Below are positions 22,140 through 31,433 of a DNA stretch of 48,398 nucleotides, piece by piece. A program made the position numbers and the translations under genes. Origin of the DNA: Gammaproteobacteria bacterium UBA2965 (GTDB lineage: Bacteria > Pseudomonadota > Gammaproteobacteria > Pseudomonadales > Azotimanducaceae); NCBI GenBank assembly GCA_002348385.1, contig DEBD01000017.1, forward strand, positions 9,240-57,637, in the 5' to 3' direction. How positions within the stretch are numbered: the first letter of the stretch is position 1; each line of letters begins with the position of its first letter. The notes beneath the pieces are model-generated. The model had not been told where the DNA came from. It saw only the letters and a list, made by a program, of their open reading frames with translations, and ran no database searches.

Positions 22140-22700
22140 ATGTCGGAAGAAAAGCATCCTGAAGCCGAGGATGGCGCAGAGGCGTCTGAGCAGGTAGCCG
22201 CAGATGCGTGCGAGCAGGTCGAGGCTCCGCCGGAGCCGGACGGGGAGTTGGCGGAGGCCACCGAGCAGATTGAAGCGCTGCAGGATCAACTCCTGCGCGC
22301 CCAAGCTGAGATGGAGAACGTGCGTCGACGCTCGGCCAGAGACGTGGAGAACGCGCACAAGTTCGCGCTGGAGCGGTTTACTGGAGACCTGCTTCCCGTC
22401 ATAGACAGCCTTGAGAAAGCGGTCGAAGCCGGAGCTGAGTCCGAAGCCGAGGCGCATACCGAGGGGGTCGAGCTTTCGTTGAAGCTGTTCCTCACCACCT
22501 TGGAGAAGTTCGCGATTGCTCAGCTGGATCCCCTGGGAGAGCCCTTCGACCCTCAAGTGCATGAAGCCATGGCCATGGTGCCCAATCCGGACGCGGAACC
22601 GAATTCGGTGATGGAAGTGATGCAGAAGGGTTATACGTTGAATGGCCGGCTGGTGAGGGCCGCCATGGTGATCGTGAGTGCGGCGCCAGAGGGCCAGTAG
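22140..22700 (+). CDS. grpE: Nucleotide exchange factor GrpE
   Basis: GrpE releases ADP from DnaK, restarting the chaperone cycle. The 186-residue protein has a long N-terminal acidic coiled coil (2-80, with LRAQAEMENVRRRSARDVENA) and the beta domain with GEPFDPQVHEAMAM and GYTLNGRLVRAAMVIVS. GGAG precedes the ATG at 22140; the earlier open frame has no ribosome-binding site and covers the heat-shock promoter. It follows hrcA by 149 bases and precedes dnaK by 143 bases. Confidence 0.96.
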   Translation: MSEEKHPEAEDGAEASEQVAADACEQVEAPPEPDGELAEATEQIEALQDQLLRAQAEMENVRRRSARDVENAHKFALERFTGDLLPVIDSLEKAVEAGAESEAEAHTEGVELSLKLFLTTLEKFAIAQLDPLGEPFDPQVHEAMAMVPNPDAEPNSVMEVMQKGYTLNGRLVRAAMVIVSAAPEGQ

Positions 22701-22734
22701 CTTGACCGTAGGCTGCCGTCGGGAGCCATTCGGG

Positions 22735-22762
22735 GTTGAAGTCTGGCGCTTTGGCCAAATAT
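22735..22762 (+). promoter_or_regulatory. Possible second, weaker sigma-32-type promoter before dnaK
   Basis: GTTGAAG (22735-22741), a 13-base spacer, and CCAAATAT (22755-22762) resemble CTTGAAA and CCCCATnT with two mismatches in each. The spacer equals that of the grpE promoter. This may give DnaK extra synthesis independent of grpE. Confidence 0.4.
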
Positions 22763-22780
22763 AGCTAATAGACAACCAAA

Positions 22781-22816
22781 TGGCCTCGAGCAGGCCAATT
22801 GAGCCCCAAAGGGGCT
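22781..22816 (+). promoter_or_regulatory. Two tandem hairpins in the dnaK leader
   Basis: TGGCCT-CGAGC-AGGCCA (22781-22797) and AGCCCC-AAA-GGGGCT (22802-22816) are perfect 6-base-pair hairpins four bases apart, lying 12 bases before the GGGAG site of dnaK. No U-run follows. They may stabilise the mRNA or modulate dnaK translation. Confidence 0.4.
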
Positions 22817-22843
22817 GCAAAGGACAACGGGAGAACTGAAGAA

Positions 22844-24781
22844 ATGGGCAAGATCATCGGCATCGACTTGGGAACCACCAATTCCTGCGTGGCCGTGCTG
22901 GAGGGTAACGACGCCAAGGTCATCGAAAACGCGGAAGGTGATCGCACGACGCCGTCAATCGTGGCGTACACTGACGACGGCGAGATTCTGGTGGGCCAGA
23001 GCGCGAAACGTCAGGCGGTCACCAACCCCACCAACACCCTGTTTGCGGTCAAGCGCCTGATCGGGCGCAAGTTCGCCGATGGCGTCGTTCAGAAGGACAT
23101 CAAGATGGTGCCCTACGACATCGTCGATGCGAATAACGGCGATGCCTGGATTCAGGTTAAAGGGGAGCAGCTTGCACCCCCGCAGGTATCGGCCGAAACC
23201 CTGAAGAAAATGAAGAAGACGGCCGAGGAGTACCTGGGCGAAGAGGTCACCGAGGCGGTGATCACGGTGCCCGCTTACTTCGACGACTCCCAGCGTCAGG
23301 CCACCAAGGATGCGGGCCGAATCGCGGGACTCGACGTAAAGCGCATCATCAATGAGCCCACGGCTGCGGCGCTGGCCTACGGTATGGACAAGCAGCGGGG
23401 CGACACCAAGATTGTGGTTTACGACCTGGGCGGTGGAACCTTCGACGTCTCGGCCATCGAGATCGCGGAGATCGACGGGGAGCACCAGTTCGAGGTGCTG
23501 TCCACCAACGGGGATACCTTCCTCGGTGGTGAGGATTTCGATCTCCGTATCATCGATTACCTGGCCGACGAGTTCAAAAAGGAAAACGGTGTAGACCTGC
23601 ACAACGACCCGCTGGCATTGCAGCGGCTCAAGGAAGCTGCCGAAAAGGCCAAGATCGAACTGTCCTCCAGCCAGCAGACAGAAGTGAATCTGCCATACAT
23701 CACGGCGGATTCCAGCGGTCCCAAGCACCTGGTGCTGAAGCTCACTCGAGCCAAGCTCGAGTCGTTGGTGGAGGATCTGGTGGAGAGCACCATCGGGCCC
23801 TGCCGCACGGCGCTGGAAGACGCCGGCCTGAAAGCATCGGACATCGACGACGTGATCCTCGTGGGCGGTCAGACTCGCATGCCGCTGGTGCAGGAAAAGG
23901 TGAAGGAGTTCTTTGCCAAGGAAGCCCGGCGGGACGTCAACCCGGATGAAGCGGTGGCCATGGGTGCCGCCATTCAGGCGGCCGTGCTGTCAGGTGACGT
24001 GAAAGACGTGCTGCTGTTGGACGTAACGCCCCTGTCCCTGGGTATAGAAACGCTGGGTGGGGTCATGAGCGCGCTCATCGAGAAGAACACAACCATCCCC
24101 AGTAAGAAGCAGCAGGTGTTCTCCACTGCCGACGACAACCAGACGGCGGTGACCATCCACGTGCTGCAGGGTGAGCGCAAGCAGGCGGGCCAGAACAAAT
24201 CCCTGGGGCGCTTCGACCTTACCGACATTCCGCCGGCACCGCGAGGTATGCCTCAGATCGAGGTGAGCTTCGACATCGATGCCAACGGTATTCTCAACGT
24301 GTCAGCCAAGGACAAGGCGACCGGCAAAGAGCAGTCCATCGTGATCAAGGCCTCCAGCGGGCTGTCGGACGACGAGATCGATCAGATGGTTCGTGACGCG
24401 CAGGCGCACTCCGCCGAGGACGCCAAGTTTGAAGAGATGGTCAACCTGCGCAATCAGGCCGACGGTCTGATTCACGGTGCCCGCAAAGCGGTAGTGGATG
24501 CGGGTGACAAGGCGACAGACGCTGAGAAGGAGGCCATCGAAGCGGCTGCGAGTGAATTGGAAGAAGCTATCAAGGGCGACGACAAGGAGGCCATCGAAGC
24601 CAAGATTCAGGCATTGTCGGAGGCGTCAGCGGGCCTTGCCCAGAAGATGTACGCAGAGCAGGCTGAGGCTGCTCAAGCGGCGGATGGCGCTGATGGCGCC
24701 TCGGCACAGCCTGACTCCGATGGCGATACCGTGGATGCGGAGTTCGAGGAGATCGACGACACCGACGACAAGGCGCGTTAG
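22844..24781 (+). CDS. dnaK: Molecular chaperone DnaK (Hsp70)
   Basis: DnaK binds exposed hydrophobic segments in an ATP-controlled cycle with DnaJ and GrpE. The 645-residue protein has all Hsp70 signatures: GIDLGTTNSCVAVLEG (residues 6-21), VYDLGGGTFDVS, VILVGGQTRMP, and a substrate-binding domain after the DVTPLSLGIET linker region. The C-terminus is DAEFEEIDDTDDKAR, close to the E. coli ending. The ATG at 22844 follows GGGAG by 10 bases; an in-frame earlier start is not family-like. Confidence 0.98.
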   Translation: MGKIIGIDLGTTNSCVAVLEGNDAKVIENAEGDRTTPSIVAYTDDGEILVGQSAKRQAVTNPTNTLFAVKRLIGRKFADGVVQKDIKMVPYDIVDANNGDAWIQVKGEQLAPPQVSAETLKKMKKTAEEYLGEEVTEAVITVPAYFDDSQRQATKDAGRIAGLDVKRIINEPTAAALAYGMDKQRGDTKIVVYDLGGGTFDVSAIEIAEIDGEHQFEVLSTNGDTFLGGEDFDLRIIDYLADEFKKENGVDLHNDPLALQRLKEAAEKAKIELSSSQQTEVNLPYITADSSGPKHLVLKLTRAKLESLVEDLVESTIGPCRTALEDAGLKASDIDDVILVGGQTRMPLVQEKVKEFFAKEARRDVNPDEAVAMGAAIQAAVLSGDVKDVLLLDVTPLSLGIETLGGVMSALIEKNTTIPSKKQQVFSTADDNQTAVTIHVLQGERKQAGQNKSLGRFDLTDIPPAPRGMPQIEVSFDIDANGILNVSAKDKATGKEQSIVIKASSGLSDDEIDQMVRDAQAHSAEDAKFEEMVNLRNQADGLIHGARKAVVDAGDKATDAEKEAIEAAASELEEAIKGDDKEAIEAKIQALSEASAGLAQKMYAEQAEAAQAADGADGASAQPDSDGDTVDAEFEEIDDTDDKAR

Positions 24782-24791
24782 CAATAATGTA

Positions 24792-24814
24792 GCGTCGGCA
24801 AATTTTGCCGGCGC
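24792..24814 (+). terminator. Hairpin in the dnaK-dnaJ gap
   Basis: GCGTCGGCA (24792-24800) pairs with TGCCGGCGC (24806-24814) around loop AATTT, one G-T pair. There is no U-run after it, so it is probably a partial terminator or an mRNA-stabilising hairpin that lowers dnaJ relative to dnaK. Confidence 0.4.
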
Positions 24815-24914
24815 CACCGTGCGGGGTTCGGGATAAGGTGCCAGAGTAGGTTATTCTGGCGTTTTAGTCCGGCCCCGTTTGTGCGAGCAGGCTCGCGTGT
24901 GCGTGATGGAGACC

Positions 24915-26048
24915 ATGTCCAAAAGAGACTACTACGAGGTGCTCGGCATCGAACGGGGTGCGCAAGAGGGTGAGGTCAAAAAGGCCTATCGCCGGCTTGC
25001 CATGAAGTTCCACCCGGACCGCAATTCCGACGACCCATCCGCCGAAGAGAAATTCAAGGAAGCCACCGAAGCCTACGAAGTACTCACGGACCCTGAGAAG
25101 CGAGAGGCTTACGACCGTTTCGGGCACGCCGGCGTCGACCCCAACATGGGCGGCATGGGCGGCTTCGACGGCGGCGGCTTCGGCGACATGTTCAGCGACG
25201 TGTTCGGCGACATCTTCGGTGGCGGCCGGGGTGGGCGCGGCCGCTCATCGGTGCAGCGTGGCGCAGACCTGAGATATTCGCTGGAGCTGGACCTGGAACA
25301 GGCGGTGGCCGGTGAGAACGTCGAGATCAAGGTGCCCAGGCTGGCCGAATGCGAGGTTTGTGATGGCTCCGGCGCCCGGCCGGGCACCCATGCCAGCACC
25401 TGCTCCGACTGTGGCGGCGCAGGCCAGATTCGTGTGGCCCAGGGTTTCTTTTCCCTGCAGCAGACCTGTCCGCGTTGCCGAGGCGCAGGCCAGGTGATCA
25501 CGGATCCTTGCGGCAATTGCGGAGGTGCGGGGCGCGTCGAAAAGCGCAAGACGCTCTCGGTGCGCATACCTCCAGGCGTGGATACCGGCGACCGGATTCG
25601 ATTGGCCGGCGAAGGAGAGGCGGGGCTCAATGGTGGGCCGCCCGGCGATCTTTACGTGCAGGTGGAGGTGCGCGAACACCCGATTTTCGTGCGCGATGGC
25701 GGCAATCTTTATTGCGAGGTGCCTATCAGCTTCGTGGATGCGGCGCTGGGTGGCGAGCTCGAGGTGCCCACCCTGGGCGGTCGGGTGAAGCTCAAGATCC
25801 CCGCGGAGACGCAGACCGGAAAGCTTTTCCGGTTGCGTGGCAAAGGCGTCAAGCCGGTGCGCGGTGGCCCCGTGGGTGACCTGTTGTGTCGGGTGAGCGT
25901 GGAAACGCCGGTGAAGCTTTCCGACTCTCAGCGGCAGCTGCTCAAAGACCTCAAAGCCAGCCTGGAAGCCGGCGGTACCAAGCACATGCCCAAAGAAGAT
26001 TCCTGGTTCCAGGGTGTTAAAGACTTCTTCGACGGCCTTAAAACCTGA
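24915..26048 (+). CDS. dnaJ: Co-chaperone DnaJ (Hsp40)
   Basis: DnaJ delivers substrates to DnaK and stimulates its ATPase. The 377-residue protein has the J domain (residues 2-70) with HPD, a Gly/Phe-rich segment (MGGMGGFDGGGFGDMF), and four CxxCxGxG zinc-finger repeats (CEVCDGSG, CSDCGGAG, CPRCRGAG, CGNCGGAG). C-terminal substrate-binding and dimerisation domains follow. The start is ATG 24915 (MSKRDYYEVLG) with GGAG just upstream; the frame is open further but non-family. Length matches E. coli DnaJ. Confidence 0.97.
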   Translation: MSKRDYYEVLGIERGAQEGEVKKAYRRLAMKFHPDRNSDDPSAEEKFKEATEAYEVLTDPEKREAYDRFGHAGVDPNMGGMGGFDGGGFGDMFSDVFGDIFGGGRGGRGRSSVQRGADLRYSLELDLEQAVAGENVEIKVPRLAECEVCDGSGARPGTHASTCSDCGGAGQIRVAQGFFSLQQTCPRCRGAGQVITDPCGNCGGAGRVEKRKTLSVRIPPGVDTGDRIRLAGEGEAGLNGGPPGDLYVQVEVREHPIFVRDGGNLYCEVPISFVDAALGGELEVPTLGGRVKLKIPAETQTGKLFRLRGKGVKPVRGGPVGDLLCRVSVETPVKLSDSQRQLLKDLKASLEAGGTKHMPKEDSWFQGVKDFFDGLKT

Positions 26049-26103
26049 CGTCGCGGCGCCTGCCCGGCTACCATAGGCGCCCACGTAAGCCTGGAACGCA
26101 ATC

Positions 26104-26919
26104 ATGACTCGTGTAGCGGTAACCGGCGCTGCCGGCCGTATGGGCAAAACCCTGGTGCAAGCCATTCACGCCTCCGATGATCTGAATCTGGGGGGCGCCT
26201 TCGAGCGCGCGGGATTGAGCCTGCTTGGCGCCGACGCTGGCGACCTGGCGGGTGTTGGGTCGCTAGGGGTAACCCTGGGCGACGATCTGGCGGCGGCTAC
26301 GAGCGGGTTCGACGTACTCATAGACTTCAGCGTGCCGGACGCCACACTGAGCAATGTGCGAGTTTGTGCGGAAGCGGGCAAACCCATGGTGATCGGCACC
26401 ACCGGATTCACCGAGGCTGGGTTGGCGGACATTCGTCGCGCCGCCGCGAACATTCCCATCATGATGGCGCCCAACATGAGCGTGGGTGTCAACGTGACCT
26501 TCAAGCTCATTGAGATGGCCGCTAGAGCGCTCGGCGATGAGGTGGACGTGGAAGTCTACGAAGCCCACCACCGGGACAAGATCGACGCCCCGTCGGGCAC
26601 CGCGGTGCGCATGGGCGAGATTCTGGCGCAGACTCTGCAGCGAGATCTGGGCAAAGATGCCATCTATGGTCGCCATGGCATCACCGGCGCTCGCGAGCGC
26701 CGCAGCATTGGCTTTCAGTCGGTGCGTGGCGGCGACATCGTTGGCGAGCACACGGTGCTGTTTGCCGGTAGTGGTGAGCGTATCGAGATTACCCACCGGG
26801 CCCAGAGCCGCATGAATTTCGCCCAGGGGGCCTTGCGTGCGGTCCGCTTCGTTGCCGAACGCCAAGAAGGGCTGTTCGATATGCAGGATGTGCTGGGCTT
26901 GTCGGGCGCACTTCAGTAG
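26104..26919 (+). CDS. dapB: 4-hydroxy-tetrahydrodipicolinate reductase
   Basis: DapB reduces the dipicolinate precursor with NAD(P)H on the route to meso-diaminopimelate and lysine. The 271-residue protein has the nucleotide fold VTGAAGRMGKTLVQAI (GxxGxxG, 7-12), GTTGFTEAG, and the catalytic HHRDKIDAPSGTA with the His pair and Lys. It lies 55 bases after dnaJ; the dnaJ-dapB-carA order is common in this class. Confidence 0.97.
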   Translation: MTRVAVTGAAGRMGKTLVQAIHASDDLNLGGAFERAGLSLLGADAGDLAGVGSLGVTLGDDLAAATSGFDVLIDFSVPDATLSNVRVCAEAGKPMVIGTTGFTEAGLADIRRAAANIPIMMAPNMSVGVNVTFKLIEMAARALGDEVDVEVYEAHHRDKIDAPSGTAVRMGEILAQTLQRDLGKDAIYGRHGITGARERRSIGFQSVRGGDIVGEHTVLFAGSGERIEITHRAQSRMNFAQGALRAVRFVAERQEGLFDMQDVLGLSGALQ

Positions 26920-27075
26920 ACTACGCGCCCCAATATAACGCGATACAGGCCTTTCCCCAGCTCGGTCCTGGCGTCGCGTAATCTTGAATGTGGGCACAAA
27001 CGCAGTTGATCGCCTGGTGGAAGTTCTGATCTTCCGCACGGTGGCCTAGGGCCCGGGCAAAGGAGTGGAGAGGGG

Positions 27076-28203
27076 TTGGTTCCGGCGTTGCTGGCTCTCG
27101 AGGACGGGAGTGTGTTTTACGGTGAGTCCATCGGCGTGCTTGGCACGGCGGTGGGTGAGGTGGTTTTCAATACTGCCATGACCGGCTATCAGGAGATTCT
27201 CACCGACCCTTCCTACGCCCGTCAGATCATTACCTTTACCTACCCGCAGATCGGCAATACCGGTGTGAATCCCGAGGATGTCGAATCGGATCGTGTGTGG
27301 GCGAGCGGCATGGTCATTCGGCAGACACCCAAACAGCCCAGCAACTGGCGCATGCGGGCCACGCTGCAGGAATATCTGGCCGAATATCAGGTGGTGGCCA
27401 TCGCAGACGTGGACACGCGCCGCCTGACCCGTCTCATTCGGGAAAAAGGCGCGTTGGCGGGCTGCATCGCTGCAGGAGACAATATCGACCTTGATGACGC
27501 CCTCGCTCAGGCGCGCGGGTTTCCCGGCCTGGCCGGCATGGATCTGGCGCGTGAGGTCACCCGCACCAGCACAGGGCCCTGGACGGAGTCCGCATGGACG
27601 CTGGAAGGCGGCTATGGCGAGCCGCCGAAGACGCGATTTGAGGTGGTGGCCTATGACTTCGGCATTAAGCGCAACATCCTGCGGCTGCTCACCGAGCGTG
27701 GCTGCGCGGTAACGGTGGTGCCCGCAACCACTCCGGCCGCCGACGTGCTCGAGCTCCAGCCCGATGGGGTGTTCCTGTCGAATGGGCCGGGCGATCCGGA
27801 ACCTTGCGACTATGCCATTGAAGCCATTGCGGAGCTGCTGTCCGCGAACGTGCCGCTGTTCGGTATCTGCTTGGGCCACCAGCTGCTCTCTCTGGCCAGT
27901 GGCGCCAAGACCGTGAAGATGCCCCATGGCCATCACGGCGCCAATCATCCGGTGAAAGACCTGCGCACCAGTCAGGTAGTGATTACCAGCCAGAACCATG
28001 GCTTTGCCGTAGACGCGGACAGCCTGCCCAGCTGTCTGGAAACGACTCACGTATCCCTCTTCGACGGCACGCTTCAGGGAGTTCGGCGTAACGACCGACC
28101 AGCCTTCGGGTTTCAGGGCCATCCGGAAGCGAGCCCGGGGCCGCAGGATTGTCAGTATCTGTTCGACGAGTTCATCGCCCTGATGGAAGCGCGTGATGCC
28201 TAG
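27076..28203 (+). CDS. carA: Carbamoyl-phosphate synthase small (glutaminase) subunit
   Basis: CarA hydrolyses glutamine and channels ammonia to CarB, making carbamoyl phosphate for pyrimidines and arginine. The 375-residue protein starts at TTG 27076 (VPALLALEDGSVFYGESIG), with GGAGAGG a few bases upstream. The class I amidotransferase triad is Cys265 (GICLGHQ), His349 and Glu351 (GHPEASPGP). The stop overlaps the carB start. The 156-base leader shows no convincing arginine box, attenuator or purine/pyrimidine site. Confidence 0.96.
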   Translation: MVPALLALEDGSVFYGESIGVLGTAVGEVVFNTAMTGYQEILTDPSYARQIITFTYPQIGNTGVNPEDVESDRVWASGMVIRQTPKQPSNWRMRATLQEYLAEYQVVAIADVDTRRLTRLIREKGALAGCIAAGDNIDLDDALAQARGFPGLAGMDLAREVTRTSTGPWTESAWTLEGGYGEPPKTRFEVVAYDFGIKRNILRLLTERGCAVTVVPATTPAADVLELQPDGVFLSNGPGDPEPCDYAIEAIAELLSANVPLFGICLGHQLLSLASGAKTVKMPHGHHGANHPVKDLRTSQVVITSQNHGFAVDADSLPSCLETTHVSLFDGTLQGVRRNDRPAFGFQGHPEASPGPQDCQYLFDEFIALMEARDA

Positions 28204-31200
28204 GCGCACCGACATCGAATCCGTTCTCATCGTCGGCGCGGGCCCCATCGTCATCGGTCAAGCGTGCGAGTTCGACTACTCTGGCGCCCAGGCCTGCAAG
28301 GCGCTCAAGGACGAGGGTTATCGGGTCATTCTAGTGAACTCCAATCCCGCCACCATCATGACCGACCCCGCCATGGCGGACGCCACCTATGTGGAGCCGG
28401 TGGAGTGGGAAACCGTGGCGCGCATCATCGAGCGTGAAAAGCCCGACGCCCTGCTGCCCACCATGGGCGGCCAGACGGCGCTGAACTGCGCGCTCGACCT
28501 GGTTCGCGAGGGCGTGCTGGAGCGCTTTGGGGTGGAACTGATCGGCGCGAAACAAGATGCCATCGACAAGGCCGAGGATCGGGAGCGCTTCGACCGCGCC
28601 ATGAAGCGCATCGGTCTGGAAACGCCGCGCTCCGGAATCGCCCACAGCATGGAGGAGGCGCTGCAGGTCCAAAGCCAGCTTGGCTTCCCGTGCATCATCC
28701 GTCCGTCCTTCACACTGGGCGGCAGCGGCGGCGGGGTGGCCTACAATCAGGAGGAATTTGCCGAGATCTGCGGCCGCGGCCTGGACCTGTCTCCCACCAG
28801 CGAACTACTCATTGACGAAAGTCTGCTGGGCTGGAAGGAATTCGAGATGGAGGTGGTGCGGGACCGCGAGGACAACTGCATCATCATCTGTTCCATCGAG
28901 AACTTCGACGCCATGGGCGTGCATACTGGAGACAGCATCACGGTAGCTCCGGCGCAGACGCTCACGGACAAGGAATATCAGATCATGCGCAACGCTTCCA
29001 TCGCGGTGTTGCGCGAGATCGGTGTTGATACCGGCGGCTCGAACGTGCAGTTTGCCATTGATCCCGACACCGGCCGCATGGTGGTGATCGAGATGAACCC
29101 GCGGGTGTCCCGCTCGTCGGCGCTGGCCTCCAAGGCCACTGGATTCCCCATTGCCAAGGTCGCCGCCAAACTGGCGGTGGGTTACACCCTCGACGAACTC
29201 ATTAACGACATCACCAATGTCACGCCGGCTTCGTTCGAGCCCAGCATTGATTACGTGGTGACCAAGATCCCCCGCTTCACCTTCGAAAAGTTCGATCAGG
29301 CCGATCCCAGGCTGACCACTCAAATGAAGTCCGTGGGGGAGGTGATGGCCATCGGGCGGACTTTTCAGGAGTCGTTGCAGAAGGCGCTGCGAGGGCTGGA
29401 AACGGGCATGGTGGGGTTTGACAGCGTGCTCGATGCGCCCGGTGAAGATTCCCGCACGGTGCTGGAGCGCGAGCTCAGCGCCCCGGGCCCGGATCGCATC
29501 CGCTATGTGGCCGATGCGTTTCGTTTCGGTATGAGCATGGAAGAGGTCGGCCATCTCACCAGCATCGATCCCTGGTTTCTGGCCGAGATCGAGGAGTTGG
29601 TGGCGCTGGAAGGCGAGCTGCTGCGTGGTGAACTCGACGCTCTCGACCGCGATCGCCTGTATCGTCTCAAGCGCAAGGGGTTCTCCGACGCTCGGTTGGC
29701 TGGCTTGTTGGGCGTGCCCGAGGAAACTATCCGCGCGCGGCGCCATGAGTTCGACATCAGGCCGGTATATCGCCGGGTGGATACCTGTGCCGCGGAATTT
29801 CCCTCGGCCACCGCCTATATGTATTCCACCTACGAAGAGGAGTGTGAGTCGGATCCCTCCGACCGGCGCAAGATCATGGTGTTGGGCGGCGGGCCGAATC
29901 GGATCGGTCAGGGGATTGAGTTCGACTACTGCTGCGTGCACGCAGCGCTGGCCATGCGTGAAGATGGTTATGAAACCATCATGGTCAACTGCAACCCGGA
30001 AACGGTGTCCACCGACTACGATACCTCGGACCGCTTGTATTTCGAGCCGATCACCCTGGAAGACGTGTTGGCAATCGTGGACGTGGAGAAACCGGAAGGG
30101 GTGATCGTGCAGTTCGGCGGGCAGACGCCGCTCAAGCTAGTGGAGCACCTGGAGCGCGAGGGCGTCCCCATTATCGGCACTAGCGCCGATGCCATCGACC
30201 GCGCCGAAGATCGTGAGCGCTTCCAGACGTTCCTTACCAAGCTCAATCTGCTCCAGCCATCCAACGCCACGGCCGTGGACACCGACACCGGTATAGCGGG
30301 CGCGCGCGAGATCGGCTTCCCGATCGTGGTGCGACCCTCCTATGTGCTGGGTGGCCGCGCCATGGAGATCGTCTACAACGAGGAGGAACTCACCCGTTAC
30401 CTCAAGCAGGCGGTGAGCGTTTCCAATGATTCGCCCGTGCTTCTGGACCGCTTTCTCGATCAGGCGGTAGAGGTGGATGTGGACGCGGTGAGCGATGGCG
30501 AGCGTGTGGTTATCGGTGCCATCATGCAGCACATTGAGCAGGCGGGTGTGCACAGCGGTGACTCCGCCTGTTCGCTGCCCTCGTATACCCTGCCGGCGGA
30601 GACCCAGGACCGCATTCGCGCCCAGGTGAAGTCCATGGCGTTGGAGTTGGGCGTGATCGGCCTCATGAACGTGCAGCTGGCAGTGCAGGAAGACGAGGTG
30701 TTCGTGCTGGAGGTGAATCCCCGGGCGTCGCGCACCGTGCCGTTCGTATCGAAATGTATCGGTGTGTCGTTGGCCAAGGTCGCCGCCCGTTGCATGGCCG
30801 GCACCTCTCTTGAGGAACAGGGTTTCACCGAGGAGATCATCCCCGAGACGGTGAACGTCAAGGAGTCCGTGTTCCCGTTTGTGAAATTCCCCGGCGTCGA
30901 CCCGATTCTTGGGCCGGAGATGAAATCCACCGGCGAAGTGATGGGCGTAGGCGACACCTTTGCCGAGGCGTTTTTCAAAGCGGTGTTGGGCGCGGGTGTA
31001 AAGCTGCCCAAGCGTGGCCGTGCGTTTCTGAGCGTGAAGGAATCCGACCAGCAGGATCTTGTCGCGATCGGTCGTGAGTTGGTCCTGCTCGGGTTCTCCC
31101 TGGTAGCCACTCATGGCACCGCTGAGACATTGCGCGCGGCAGGAGTGGCCACCGAGGGAATCAACAAGGTTGGTCAGGGTCGACCTCACGTTGCGGATCT

Positions 31201-31417
31201 GCTCAAGAACGAGCAGATCGATCTGATCGTGAACACCACCGAAGGGCATCAGTCCATCAAGGATTCCGCGGTGATTCGCCGGCTCGCGCTGCAGAACAAA
31301 GTGTGCTACACAACCACGATCGCGGGGGGAGAGGCGTATTGCATCGCCATCCGTTACGGGATCGAAAATCGCGGCGAGAGCGTGCGCTCCCTGCAGGAAC
31401 TGCACGCTTCGTCCTGA
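28196..31417 (+). CDS. carB: Carbamoyl-phosphate synthase large subunit
   Basis: CarB makes carbamoyl phosphate from bicarbonate, ammonia and two ATP in two homologous ATP-grasp halves, about residues 1-400 and 550-930. These are joined by an oligomerisation domain, with an allosteric MGS-like domain at the C-terminus (about 940-1073). Motifs seen are GAGPIVIGQACEFDYSG, EMNPRVSRSSALASKATG and the second-half EVNPRASRTVPFVSK. The start is ATG 28196 (MPRRTDIESVLIVGAG) overlapping carA by 8 bases; a GTG at 28193 is the alternative. The 1073-residue length equals the E. coli protein. Confidence 0.97.
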   Translation: MPRRTDIESVLIVGAGPIVIGQACEFDYSGAQACKALKDEGYRVILVNSNPATIMTDPAMADATYVEPVEWETVARIIEREKPDALLPTMGGQTALNCALDLVREGVLERFGVELIGAKQDAIDKAEDRERFDRAMKRIGLETPRSGIAHSMEEALQVQSQLGFPCIIRPSFTLGGSGGGVAYNQEEFAEICGRGLDLSPTSELLIDESLLGWKEFEMEVVRDREDNCIIICSIENFDAMGVHTGDSITVAPAQTLTDKEYQIMRNASIAVLREIGVDTGGSNVQFAIDPDTGRMVVIEMNPRVSRSSALASKATGFPIAKVAAKLAVGYTLDELINDITNVTPASFEPSIDYVVTKIPRFTFEKFDQADPRLTTQMKSVGEVMAIGRTFQESLQKALRGLETGMVGFDSVLDAPGEDSRTVLERELSAPGPDRIRYVADAFRFGMSMEEVGHLTSIDPWFLAEIEELVALEGELLRGELDALDRDRLYRLKRKGFSDARLAGLLGVPEETIRARRHEFDIRPVYRRVDTCAAEFPSATAYMYSTYEEECESDPSDRRKIMVLGGGPNRIGQGIEFDYCCVHAALAMREDGYETIMVNCNPETVSTDYDTSDRLYFEPITLEDVLAIVDVEKPEGVIVQFGGQTPLKLVEHLEREGVPIIGTSADAIDRAEDRERFQTFLTKLNLLQPSNATAVDTDTGIAGAREIGFPIVVRPSYVLGGRAMEIVYNEEELTRYLKQAVSVSNDSPVLLDRFLDQAVEVDVDAVSDGERVVIGAIMQHIEQAGVHSGDSACSLPSYTLPAETQDRIRAQVKSMALELGVIGLMNVQLAVQEDEVFVLEVNPRASRTVPFVSKCIGVSLAKVAARCMAGTSLEEQGFTEEIIPETVNVKESVFPFVKFPGVDPILGPEMKSTGEVMGVGDTFAEAFFKAVLGAGVKLPKRGRAFLSVKESDQQDLVAIGRELVLLGFSLVATHGTAETLRAAGVATEGINKVGQGRPHVADLLKNEQIDLIVNTTEGHQSIKDSAVIRRLALQNKVCYTTTIAGGEAYCIAIRYGIENRGESVRSLQELHASS

Positions 31418-31433
31418 CCGGACACTATCCGTT

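Noticed and set aside
26920..27075. ArgR box or attenuator in the carA leader
   Set aside because: Only weak short inverted repeats such as GGAAG/CTTCC were seen, with no T-run or recognisable operator.
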